A stretch of DNA of 64,000 nucleotides, from positions 30,018,654 through 30,082,653 of the forward strand of contig OX359250.1 in assembly GCA_947179485.1 (NCBI GenBank), given 5' to 3'. Below, piece after piece: positions 1 to 13,100 of the stretch. How positions within the stretch are numbered: position 1 is the stretch's first letter; every line of letters begins with the position of its first letter. A model generated the notes under the pieces. That model was not told the DNA's origin. It ran no database searches and saw only the letters and a list, made by a program, of their open reading frames with translations. The position numbers were made by a program, and so were the translations under genes. The stretch is from Allacma fusca (Eukaryota; Arthropoda; Collembola; Symphypleona; Sminthuridae).

Positions 1-1054
1 TGCTGAACCACTGCATCTTCCTTGGATTTCCAGATTTGTGTGGGTTAAAGTTTCCAAAGTGCGGCTCTGTTCTTGAGTGTATGGAAGGTGATACTGAAGG
101 TAAATAGTAGGGGAAGATACTCCGATTATATTGTCGGTTGTGAGACTCTTTGTCTTCCTCGGAGGTTTACTCACTTGATAAAAATGGTCACTTTTAAAAG
201 TAGGTTTGGCTCCAAGGGTTCATTATCGTTAGCGGGACCTATGTACATGTTATACCTCCACTCTCTCAAGAAGATCACGGTGTAATATACATCCTGGAGG
301 AGTTGATTTAGCAGAAACATTGCGATGAGCTAATTCGTGAGCTAGAAGAGTACTTACTTGGTAAATGGTAATAGTAATAGGATGTTATAAAAACAGGAGC
401 GTCGAAAGGAAGTGGTTAAAGTGTGACCGCGCATCACCGAGGCACATGCACTTTAATCCATACACCGTGAAAAATAATCTGTTGTGCCGAAACCTCGCCT
501 TTTTTCAACCCCACTTGGCTCGGAGTATATATGCATCTTAGACGTGTCTTCCCCAACCCTGAATCTTCCTTTTCCTTTAATTTTACCGATTTTCAACCAT
601 TCATTACTTCTCCAAAGAGAAAGAGTCTCGTAAGGTTGGTTCCATTCGTGGCAAAGTTTTTTATCTCACCTTCCTGTCTCATCAACGGAGGATGCTGGAG
701 AATCTGAATGCGATAATCTCTACAATCATTTATTCAGGAAATGAATAGCTTTTTTTGACCACCTCACGTCCAAACTTCTCCATTCGGATTTTTACAGCTT
801 ACAAACTTTACCTATACAAAACTATACAAGCTCTATACCTATTTCTAACACACACACACACACATTTGAACACTCTATATGCATCTAACAATACGAATAA
901 GCACATCTGGGCCCTTAATCTTAAGGTTGAGAAAGCTCTCCAATGTTCCGAAACAAACTAGGCCGATAATTATTGAAACTTTCTAGCCCGACAGTATTCC
1001 CATGAGTAAACGGCTTTTTCCCTCTATACTAATTAAATTAATTGTTACTTGCAG
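1..1054. other. Upstream intron of the aristaless-like gene
   Basis: No exon is supportable here. The segment ends in the acceptor used by the exon at 1055, so it is most likely intronic, with the 5' exons further left. It contains a short AC microsatellite at 849-864 and little else. Short open frames (for example 73-285 and 755-961) have no coding signature. Confidence 0.6.
849..864. repeat. (AC)n microsatellite
   Basis: About eight AC dinucleotides in the upstream intron of the homeobox gene. Confidence 0.85.
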
Positions 1055-1430
1055 GCGCAGCTGAAAAATGGAATTCTAATAAAAATGGGAAAAATGGTAG
1101 CTCCAACAGCCCAAGCCCATCCCACCATTTTGACTACGAACAGGCTCGGGGGCATGAAACCGCAGAATCGAAAGAAATTGATCCAGCACGATACTCCAAT
1201 AATGGGGGTTCCCTGGAAAATGAAGAAGAAACTTCATCAAAAAGTGGGTCAACGCATGATTTGATGGAACGAGATGATGACAACTTATCGGATGGAAACG
1301 AGTCCGAAAATGGATTGGATGATATTCCCAAGCGGAAGCAACGGAGATACCGGACCACGTTCACGAGTTATCAATTGGAAGAGTTAGAGAAGGCCTTTTC
1401 TCGTACTCACTACCCGGACGTTTTTACCAG
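1055..1430 (+). CDS. al: aristaless-like, exon with N-terminal homeodomain half
   Basis: The acceptor is ...TTACTTGCAG ending at 1054; the frame then reads [16 protein letters not shown] and stays open to the donor ACCAG|GTAATT at 1430/1431. The exon starts in phase 1 (one base of the first codon comes from an upstream exon outside the window). It encodes an acidic, Ser-rich region ([17 protein letters not shown] composition around 1210-1250), then [15 protein letters not shown] and homeodomain residues through Thr30, ending after two bases of the Arg31 codon. A second AG at 1059-1060 would be an alternative acceptor but would change the phase, so 1055 is preferred only on acceptor quality. 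Confidence 0.9.
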
Positions 1431-4400
1431 GTAATTTCCAGATTTGATCTCACATACCCCTTGGAAGCTACTTCAATAATTTATTACGGAGGAATCCTCC
1501 AAATAGATGCAAATCTCTGTAATGTTACCAAACATTGTTTTGGTATAGGGTTGACTTTCCCTGCGAAAAATATTTATAGAAAAACTCTCTCAATGAGGAG
1601 TCTACCTTGATAGAATGTGGGGTATATATAGATATACATATGTATGTACATATGTACACGTTCCATAAATTATGAACGAATGTACATACCCACGAGGAGG
1701 ACTGAATTGGGAGAAGGACTGAGACTTAGACAAGGCCAAAGGCTAAATTAATTAAGTTAGGAAATATGTTCCCCAGCAGGGGACTTTGCCTTTAGAGTTG
1801 AGGAAGACACTGTGAGATGAAAGGTGGAAAAAATTGGAACTTCCACAGAGAGAAAGAGGGATGAAAAAAGAAATAAATGAAAATCAGAGAGAATCGGAGA
1901 AAAACAAAGGGAGGAGGTGCGGTCAGAGACAACAGCGAAGTATTTACGCAAGCAGAAAAGAGCGGATCAACAAAGTCGGCAAGCAACGTGGAGTCTTAAC
2001 AGGGTGCTAGAAAACAAACCGTTGGCGGTTGGCGCCTCCTCACTTTTTCCTTCATTTTGTAATTGCGCTTAATCCATGCAATGTAATCACCGTAACAATA
2101 CCATTACATGAATCCGTCCATTTCAACAACCTTTTTTGTTTTTGAATTACTTTTCCCAATGTTATTTATTATTCGGATGTCAGAGCAAAGAGAGAGAGAG
2201 AGAGAGACCTATCGGTACAGCACCGTTCTCTCCCTAGGCCCTCTTATCAATCCCTACTTGTTATGCACTTGGTACTGCTCAATTTAGATTGTTTCCCAAA
2301 ACATCCACCTCCACCTCCAATACATCCCAAATCCTGTTCCATACAATAAATGACTTTCTCATGATTTTTCTTCCTACAGTCAGTCCCATATTAAAATAAG
2401 ATCCTTGCTCTAAATCAACACATCTCAAGACTTGCACAGTTTTGGAAGATCCTGCCAGTCACGTCAATTTTTTCGTTTTCAAATTCAAGTAGGATTTCGG
2501 ATTTTGGGACGTAAAAACAAAAAACCGCAGTAATTACATGTACTCAATTTTTAAGATCAGTCTAGCTAATTCTCCCTGCAAGTCATTGTTATTCTTTGTT
2601 TCTTTTTGGAAGGAAACAATAAAGTATTGAAAACAGTTTTGTGCTCTTGACCGGCGTCTTGTTTGAGAATTTTGAAGTTTGGGATAACATTGTAGGACGA
2701 TTTCTCATCCAATGGTACAATTATCAAAAGCAAATGGACATTGTCCAGCCGGAGGTTTTGTACTAGCGATTTAGCCCTGGAACATATTACAAGTAATTCC
2801 TTTGAAAGTCAATTACCCTCGACATCGGTCTCGTTTGTACACCTCCCTTTTGTCACTGCCTCCTTCTGACCTGAAACTCTATAACCTGTAGGGATGTGTG
2901 AGTGTCAAATGTAGAATAATTACAGTATATAGTTGGAATATAACAGTGGAGCTGAACCGACACCAGACGAACGAGACTCTTCCTACTTGCATAATAAATT
3001 TCAACTGGTAATTATATTTTTTGGGGCTTTGAGCCACTATCGACACATTGAGAGCAATTCTACTCTGGCTCTGGACTAACAATGAGCAAACTACGTAGAT
3101 ACTACGACGAGCAGAGATGATTTAAAAATGTACAAACACTCGTGCTAATTATGATAAAGGGAAATGATGTATGAGAGAAATGTAAGGAATGAAATCAGCA
3201 TGAATCATCAAGTTATAGAGGGAAAGGAAGACTTCCTCTACGGATTTTAGGGATCGTCTTTGTGAAGAAAAAATTGGATGATTTATAAGTTTGTACAAGC
3301 TCACGGTTAATAACGTATTCATTGCATTAATGTTTTGTATTTCAGGGAGGAGTTGGCGCTGAAGATAGGACTGACAGAAGCCAGAATACAAGTAAGTGTT
3401 AAATAATCGATAGATATACTGCAGGACTATCCGGTTTCCGTTCGTAATAGCCTGTAATCTTCCTTGACGCCTGGCAGACACTTTTCAATCTATCTTCCAG
3501 TGGTTCCACTGAATCTCTCTTGACTCCAACCGAACTTCAGCCATTAGACGCACAAGGTTCTTCACAAAACTACATACCTTTCCACTCTGATTCAGCAACG
3601 TGTTCCACCACATCCTCTCAAATCCTCTAAATCATACACTTTTCAGCTCCGCATCTCTCGAATATATCTTAGTCTTCTGATTTTCTAAATTGTAATTGTA
3701 AATAAAATTAAGCCTACCAGCCAACCTGCCACAGACACTTGTATAGCATCTTTCAGAGCATACTTATAAGCACACGCGAGTCTTCATTAGTAGGTCTTGG
3801 CCTACATGAGTTGTACAAGGGGATGTGAGTGGTCTGGACCTAGGGACCATCATTCTAGATCTGAAAGTACATTCGGGAAAGTATAACCATAAAAAGATAC
3901 CTTTTCTTAAAGGGTACGGAATTATTATTGGATTTCGAAGGGTATTTTATGAAATAGGGTGGTCTTAAATCATTCACCTCGTTTGTTCCTTCGCGTCCTT
4001 CTGTAAATTGTGGAGGAACTTGTGAAGCTTACTTGGACTTACAATTAGATACATACGTACATTCTCTACAAGTTGTAAATATTGTGGGTATAGAATCCCA
4101 TCCTTATAAATCCTACTTTATTCCAAGGAGGCTCTTCTGGTCGGACTTCCTTTAACTATTTGAACAAGTAATTAAAACCACAGCAGTCAAATCATTTCTA
4201 TGACTCTTTGAGAAGTAACTGGGAGCTTTCTATCACGATACCTATTCAGATCTTGGATACCTGTCTATAGTACTCATGACCTGGGCCTATACTCCCATCC
4301 ATAAGTTAACACGGTTATGAAGTTCTTAATAACCCGGGTACATACTCATCCTGCGGAATAACTAGAGACTTGGATTCCTGACTTCAACCGTATACTACAA

Positions 4401-7400
4401 TGTGCTGTCTCTGTATAAGAGCACCCTTAAAAGAAGCAATATTTAAAAATTACAAAGTATTTCATTGTAACGAAGAAGAATTATCCTATGGTTCATGTCA
4501 AATTAATAAGCATGCAAATTTTGGGTCGAAAGGGCAAAACTGTTGTGCGTGAATAATTAATTATTTTGAATTTATTATTTGTATAGTTTATGTAATTATA
4601 TAAGTTCTAAGTAATTATTTAGTAAATATGAACAAGGTCATGGTTTTATGAATATGCGTCTGTGCATAATAAAGCATAAAACAGTCTTAAGTTGATTTTT
4701 TTACGCTCCGCTTCTTGGAATTGAATGAAACGTTAGGGACCGTAGGCTTAAATGAACATCCGTATCGCTTATGATACATGGACCACAGCCTCAAGAATCG
4801 CATGTAGAACTCTTTAGATTCCGGCAGGTTGTCAAAGGGAGGTTGTATCTTTTCACCAGCTACTGTTACATAAAAATGATTAGGTTTGTTTGTATACACT
4901 AACGAGTATAGGGATTAATTAGAATTAATTCTTTCACATTGTACAACTAGATCTTCGGGAATTTACCTTTTTCTGAACCCTCACTATGCTTGTCACTATC
5001 TCCACTTAAGGCATTTTCATTTGGATTTAAATCTGTATAGTCAATATCAAATTGTAAACAATAATTAGTGAGCATTGCAATGTAGTAATTACTAGTAACG
5101 TGATGTAATGTAATAATATTTGAAACAATTTAGATTGATAAAAAAGATAAGAACTCACGAAAAGGCTGTGGGGTTGGTAAGGGTTCGGGGACAAAGCCCC
5201 TAATGCCTGCATTTTGCCCTGGAAATTGATTCTTGTTATTACGGACTCGAAATCCAGGCCTGAAACGGTTATTATTATTTTTTACATTAACAAATGGGTT
5301 CCGTAAGTTAAAAGGAGTATCCGGCTCCGGACCATTATTGCCTCTGGCGAAGGAACTGATAGGTTGAACATTAACTCTCTGATTATTGAATCGATTTCCA
5401 TTGGGATTTCGATTTCCGTCAACGTTGTAAGCAAAATAGTTCCCATTTTGATTTTGATTTCCTCCCAGTGGTTTGAAATTAAAATCTGATTGAGAGTTTT
5501 TTGGGGGTGCGTATATGAGTTCCTTATTCGGAGGGTCGGACTTAGTAGTTGAAGTTTCTGAGTGATGTTCGGAGGTTTTGGTGTCATCTTGGAGAATGAC
5601 GCAAGCTCCGTCTGTCCCTGGGATCGGAACGCAGTTTTTCAGATGTTCCATTCCTGGGATCTGGAAAAGGTTGGAAGTGGTGATATTGATGTTGTTATGC
5701 ACGATGCTACTTGTCTTGGAATTTTGATTTTGGTTCTGATTATGATTTTGATTCTGATTCTGATTCTGATTCTGATTCTGATTTTGATTTTGATTGTGAT
5801 TCTGATTTTGATTCTGATTATGATTTTGGTTCTGATTGTTGTTGTGGGATACGGTAGTCGTAGCTGGAGAGTGATGTAAAAGCTCAGGGGTCACAGTGAA
5901 TTGTTCGGGTTGATTGAAACTATTTTGAAAGCCAATGTTTCTTGTTGTCTGCTGGTTTTGAGTTTGAGCTTGAGCTTGGTAGGTTCTAGTGAAAGGGTAA
6001 ACAGTACTTGGTTGGAATCCTGTCATGGGCACTGTTAATTGGTTCTTATTTGATTGAGTATTTAGGGCTTGAGATATTGTTCCATAGGAGTTAGTGCCGG
6101 ATTGGAAGGTCACTTCTAAAAAGTCATCATTAAGTTTCACACGTATTTTAATTCTTTTTTTTTGTGATTTTTTTTTTGATAAATCCGTATTTATACAAGT
6201 ATTAAAATGCTTTCCCTTACCATTTTGATTCTTGCCTTTTTTGCAATCCGGTTTCGGACCATTCGCTTGAAGATATGTTGGGTTGAAGGACGTGGGACTA
6301 GCGTATATTGCAGGGGTCAAATGTTGAACCCTGTTGTAGTAGTAGGCTGGGCGTTGCCATTGGGCTTGTGTCAAGCCAGTAGTGAGCTTTGTTACTGTAC
6401 AGAGCGAAATCTGCAAAAAAAGAGTAAATTATTGCTGTAAAACTCATGTAATGTGTTCCAGTAGCACTTGTAATGGGCTTCATTGCACGTACACGTTTGA
6501 GTGCTACTCAAAAGCCGTATTTTGGCATTATCGTTAAAGCGGATTTTGTGTGTAGCAGGTAATTTTAAAAAGCTTACGAGCATGAGAGCCAACATGTTCA
6601 TGGTTGCTGGATCCAAAGCTTTAAATGTATTTCTCAGCTTTTAAATTGGAATAAAAATAGTGCTTGTTTCTTTACTGGGCCATTTTCTTTTCAAAAGTTA
6701 GGCTGAAACAAGTCACTGTATAGTAGTTGATTATCTCTTGGACTCGTATTCTCCAATATGGGAAGGTCTTCTGGATTTTATTGTTCTTGTAAATATTTCC
6801 AGAATTCAGAGAATTTGCAAACCCTGTCGGATATACAAATTTGTAGAACAATAATAGTATTATAGCTGTAAGATAAAATCCGGGAGGAATGATTGTCAAA
6901 ATAAACAAGCTTAAAGAAGAACCTCGACGAACTGATTGAAGATCAATGTCACAATGAAAGGAACATGAGTACTTGCACTTATTTATAGAGCCAATTGTTG
7001 GTCATTGGAGAGACAGGTCCGACGGAGTATGTACGACCGAGTTAATGTTGAGAAACCACGGATGTATCATCCCATTTGTCATGCAGATTGGGATTAGTGC
7101 CGTGGAACGAAGTATGATCGGACGAGCTATAATAATTTTTATTGACACTGAACTTGGATGTGATAACACGGAGGATTGATTGTTTCGCAGTGGGAAAAAA
7201 ACTATATTGCATTATTATTGTAATTATTACATGTGTATGTATCAGAGGTAGTCTTTCAGCCCTGGGTAAATTCTAGGACTCATGTAAAAACAATCATGCA
7301 ATTTATTTTCTATTTCCCTTCCACTTTCTATGTGAAATCTTCGTGGAAAAATCAAGTAGTAACAAATGGAGCAATTACAATATCACTAGCCCTTTTATCA

Positions 7401-10070
7401 CTCAGATATCAATTATGAAGAGTTTTATCTCCGTCTTCTTTTTTATTTGTATTTTATGCCTGATTTATGCCGTCAAGAAGCATTACACTTTGAAACAATG
7501 TTTTCACGTAACTTCTTAGGGCTTTGACACGGTTGCAGGAACCTTGAAAAAATCGGAGGCCTGGCGATCTACAACTTTTACTACCTGATTTCCAACATTT
7601 TGAATAATTTTTGCTGTCAAGGGTTTTTCTTTACGTTTCTCAACAGTACGACAGAAAAAAATCCATATGTAGGGAAAAAACAAACCTGATTAACCTTGGG
7701 AAGGTCCTGTATATGTACAGTATACATACACCCAGGTTAGCCTATAGAAGTACATATAGAAGTGAAGTACATGGACAGTGTAAGTATCTATAGTAATGGC
7801 TTGGAATTGTGCCGAGGTCCATATAAGTATACAGATTCATGTTGTACAATGTAATTTAAATTTTGAGTCCGTTCAGGAGAAAAATTGTGTGTGTCAATAT
7901 CAATCTCATAATTTGATTTGAGTGAAACAACGGTTGTCTCTTGTGAGGTTTGAGTAAAATAGCTTTTCTCCTTTCTCTGCCTGAAGAGTGGTATCGTGTA
8001 CTAAAATCTTATGCTAAAATGTTATTACTAATTGTATAGGAGCAATTTCCCTTCTAGCTTGGCTTCTCTTACAGCAGGTTTGGGATACAATTTATAGCAA
8101 AGTCCATTTAAATGCACATACATTAACCTGAGGATTTACTACGTGGAATCCGTCACTCGTCTACTCGTCTGTTGGTATACGGGGAGACATACTATGTATA
8201 GATATAACTCTGAACTATATGTACATTACCTCAGAGTAATATACTCAAGCTACTACTTCTTCCTTGCGGTCCGTAGTCTTCTGAAGATATGTGTAGATAC
8301 TCTTGTGGGGACGAGAGACGTACTACACAGAGGTGTAGGTACGTACATATACATAGGAGTATGTACATATGTGAAAGGGCTCAAAAACCAGTGCCTTTTT
8401 AAAGCTCTCGTCATAAACTAGAAGGTAGATTAAGGATGGATGGTCTTTAATGTAATAAACTAATGCAAATTCAATCATGAGGAAAATAATTGGGAGAAGA
8501 TATACGGCATTGCGTGCTTCTTAGGAATCATCGGGGGGTCCACAACCTCTTCGTTATTACCCACTTGTTCTTCCTATGGTTAATTTTATCATGACAGTTT
8601 ATATAATAACTCCTCTTTCTCTCAAATCCTCATTCGGACTAGTCCATTAGGATTCTGTGGGGAGAAAAATGGTAAAAGACGTGGAATATGCAGTCCTGAT
8701 CCTACCATAACGTTTCATCCCTACGTATCTCTCGTCATCTTCCTCCCATATCTCCAAAGATTTTGAAACTACATATCAACGATGAGCTTCAGATGGATAT
8801 AACGTTTTTGGAATTAATCACTCGAGCCAATGAGTACTAGGTCAAAGGTAGGAACTCGAAACCCGGACCAGGACCATACGTTGGTGTTTATCTATTCCTG
8901 AATAAATGCTCACAGGTTGAGCCTCTTAAATGGGAAACACTGTTCAGGCTCAAATTTATGTTGTCATTATTTTTTTAAACTTGGTTGCAAGGAATTATTT
9001 ATTGTGTATAATATTAAATTAAGATTATTTCAAGCTTCAATTATTTCCTTTTTCATTTTTTATTAACTCATAGGCCCAGTACTCAAGCACAGATTACATT
9101 TATCTCGTTCTGTGGGCCTACGATAGGGTAAGAGAGAGAGAGAAAGAGAGAGACAACTGTGAGAATTCCGTGAGATACTTGTTTTTTCCCCATGGAAATT
9201 AGTTATAGTTGTTATTCTATCAATACCCTTCTTCTCACTAGACTAACATTAAGTACATACAGACCCATGACCATAAAGTTTCCAAATCCAATGAGAGTCC
9301 GGTTACGTGTAAATTTATGTAATTTGCTCAATTGTAGAATGTAAAGAGAAACCTAAAAGGAACTACACACGTTACTTCTCTGACAACCTGTCAATGATCT
9401 TTCTTACAAATGTAACTGTGTCTGTATCCATGTATGTGCCTAATGTAAGCATTAGCATTAGTTAAACCTACAAAATTACAAGTCTGAGACCATTCAATGA
9501 GCGAGTAACTCACGTTTGTAGTGATATGGTCTCCAATGATATTTTTGATTATGGACAAATTTATTTAATGATTTAATGACAATTTACTCCCTTCATATGG
9601 GGACTCTCCAAGGATGCTAATGGTCAAGGTGTTCCATTCAAATGATATTCCTCCTTCTCTGGTGTACCTTTCTGATTCCACTGGTTTTATAGGTTGAGTA
9701 TATTATGACACGATAAACAGATACTCCAAAGCGAGGGATTTTTTGCTTTGATATTTGGCTCTGACTGATACCGTGTATCACAAAGCAAGAGACTCTGTTG
9801 GTATTAAGTTACGATAGGGAGCATAATTGAACAAAGTAGCACATTCCAGGCAGTTTATAAATGCTCTATAGACCCAGAGGAATCTGTAATCTTTGAAAGA
9901 ATTTACATTTCAATAATGCATGACGATAGTCGAGTGTATCGGGACAGAGGGGAAAGGGTGCCATGAAAGTGAGGTAATTCTGTTTGTATTTATTTACGAT
10001 TGTCCCAATGGTGTTGCACTCTTCTCTACACACTTATAAGAGTAGAGATACTTATATAATTACATATATA

Positions 10071-10106
<36 letters not shown>

Positions 10107-13100
10107 CGCAATAAACACACACACAGCACTGGAGGATCGGTATACTGATATAACAAACAGGTAGAATGCCAAGACGAAATATTACCTCCGTTTGTATGTA
10201 GGAGTTCATTTCAGTCACTATTTCTAAATGGAACAAGCAATTAGGCTTAATTACATAGCCATGTTTTCCTGATAAGACTAATTGGTTATAGATAGATACA
10301 TGCATTGACAATGCATTCAACATTTTCCGAAAGAAAGGCCAGGCTCCAGCCAACGTAGTCTCAGAAGTTGTCGCCTCCAAAAGACTATGTACACCACATA
10401 TTTTTCATACTCCTTGTAAAAAATACCTTGAGTCAGGTATTCATTCTGCAGACCATGTGTCCCATCCATCTACTACACTACATGGAAATACCTATGTACA
10501 TGGTTACAAATACTGAATCAATAAAGGCTCTCTTGAGGAAACCTTCCATCTATCTCCAAACACTACGGACATATGTATGTACGTGCATCCACACACTCTA
10601 GACATGGAGCCTAGAATCCTTCAAAATAAAAGCAGTAGAGCTCTTATAGATATACATACCTACACATGACTCAGTTCTCAGTATGTACACAAGCTTGGTG
10701 TGTATGGGTAATCAAGCATCAAAGGTACTCCTATAAATACAGCATACACAAACAAGATTTTTTACAACTTTGGGAGTATATTTCTGATTGAGGTTTGTTC
10801 AGTGGAAATGTTTGAAAACATTTCCATATTTGCCATTAAAGCTATTGGGAACGGTACATTACACCCAAATTTCACACATATTTTTGCCCTCCTCTGTATA
10901 CTAGATGCATACTCAAGATTACCTGCTTTTACGACTACAGAAATTTCCCTTTTATTGTGAACAGTCAACTGGCATTCATAGACATTGTGTTCAGTACTAT
11001 TCCGTTCATTTCCCTAGCTGGTTTTTTCTTCCTTGATCACAAGTCCTTTGCTGTACAACATGCTGGTTGGCGAATTGGGCAGGATTGTTGTGTTGTACAA
11101 GCACAGGGTATACTTTCTTTAATTTGCAGTATAAAGGAATCCACAAAGCCACGTGTTCTTTCAATGGAAGTAAGAAGTCAGAAGGAGTCCTTTGTGCTGT
11201 GGGATTGTCTCTTGTTTATTTATCTTTGGTCCGTCAACGTGATGGTACTCTTACTCTTGGGTATACTGTGTAGGAAGGGAAGGAGGATTGTAAATAGGTG
11301 CATTAGTAGGGATAAGGTTGATACAATGGACGGATACAGGGATGATATGCAAAGTAAACTGAAGATCCGTTGCGTATCAGGAAGAAACCGGACTTTGTCC
11401 AGTTGTTTGGCTTTATCTTGAGGATCTGATGCGGATGAATGGAGCGGAGTGTTAAGAGTGGGAAATGTGAGGACGCACGAGACTGAAATGAGGAAAGTAA
11501 ATATGTGTGAGTTTGAGAATGAAAATACCGGAGAGATTTATCAGAAATGTAGCGAGAGTGTGCTTCCATTTAGACAATAATGCATAGTTAATAGCTATCG
11601 CTAAACTTAAGTGGAATTACTTGATGCCTTGACGCCTGTATACACTCCGAAGCGTGAGTGTATCTTATGTGAGTAATGTACGACACCTTACATGTATGTA
11701 CATATGTACCTATGCATACCTTACCTGACGGTGAGCCCGTCCTTTAGTGACTTTATAGACAGACCCTTTAGGGACTGGTCCTTTGAATAACTCAGTCTTC
11801 ACTTTCATCCTTTATAAGCCTGGTCTTTTTGGAGACAGAGATCGATAAAAATTTACAGCCTACTTGAAAATGGCTCTTTGAACTCTTTCAAGTTTTTTTC
11901 CCTTAATGGTGTGTCCTGATAAAGGTAATGGAAAATATAATGGTGGTGAAAGGCAACCACTTTGGAATTGTTTTATGCATACATTCAGAAAAAGTATTTA
12001 TGTTCATGTTTTTCATAGTTTTCAATGATTGTCAAACCCTTTTTTTTCCCCTTGCTGCTGCCTTTGTATAAATGAGAAGTACGTGCGCCATGACTTCATG
12101 GAACGTATTCATCTTCTCTCTTGCTCGGGCTCTGTAAATACAGCATACACAGTACAGCATTGACGTGCGTAAAAGTAGAATGGCTTTTAAAAGACGTTTA
12201 AGGAATTACTTTTAGAATTTATCTCACCCTTTCCTCTGGCCCTATATATCCACAGTCAAAGTATGTGCTAGGTTATGTACCAGCATAGAGGGCCTGGCTC
12301 TCTCTCTCTCTCTCTCTCTCTGGACATGAAAGGATTCCCCGTCAAGTCCACGATTTCGATTACTTCAGAATTCACTCTGTTTGAGTCTTATCAAGCCCAA
12401 AGTATTATTTTATTATGGAGAGTCTGGAGCCGATGAAGCAAAAATAAGTTCGAGATAGAACACAACAATTATTTGATTTAGCTTTTAAAGATTTAAAGTC
12501 TCAGAATTTTTTTTTTATTTCCCTCACATTTCATACCCACATTTACACTTTTTTTCCTCCTGAATAATCTCTTCCTTTAATGGGGCATAATACAATTGTC
12601 GTTAAAATTGGATATTTGCTGATTACTCTTGTCAAAATCTTCCTTCTATATTTGAAGTTATTACTCAGAGGAGATTAGGAGGTCGTTAGAACTAAGGGCT
12701 TGATTAAGAAGGATATTTTAAGGTACTGTAGCTTTTTTTCCCCCTCTGTACACTAACAAATTTGAGAACCACATGCTAACATCCCATTTTTAACTGTAAG
12801 ATGTTGACTGCCGAGCTACTTTCTACTTTTACTAAGAATAAGAAAGGTACATGAGTGGAAGAAGTAATTAAAATGTCCTCATTATATGAATAATTAATTT
12901 CCATAGGAAAAAATTGATTAAATTACACGAAAGTAGGATTGAGCATTGGGAGTAGCAAATTACAAGTTGTAATGGAAAGTTTACATGGTTTAGTAATAAC
13001 CAACTGGAAGTGTGCATGAGGGGCTAATGTATTAATAAATGTGGAAAAAAGGCTGTTCGTGTGCGTGTGCTACTCTTCTTTACGTATACATATATCTAGA

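Larger units (their letters stand above)
1431..3345. other. Aristaless-like intron (1.9 kb)
   Basis: GT at 1431 and AG at 3344-3345. It carries block A1 (1741-2040), which resembles 26680-27195, an AG microsatellite near 2189-2207, and palindromic ATGTACATATGTAC-like words near 1640-1660. No nested gene is apparent. Confidence 0.8.

Noticed and set aside
5562..5879. 105-codon plus-strand frame rich in Ile/Leu
   Set aside because: It is the antisense of the Asn-Gln repeat of the nested gene; the hydrophobic repeat follows from the repeat codons.
6672..6908. Hydrophobic 78-codon minus-strand frame upstream of the nested gene
   Set aside because: It has no ATG (starts at TTG) and falls in the presumed leader of the nested gene; no signal or splice structure supports translation.
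10957..11421. 154-codon plus-strand frame with hydrophobic segments in the aristaless intron
   Set aside because: It starts with GTG and has no ATG near the start, no recognisable domain and no matching splice partners. A frame this long can occur by chance in 64 kb of six-frame sequence.
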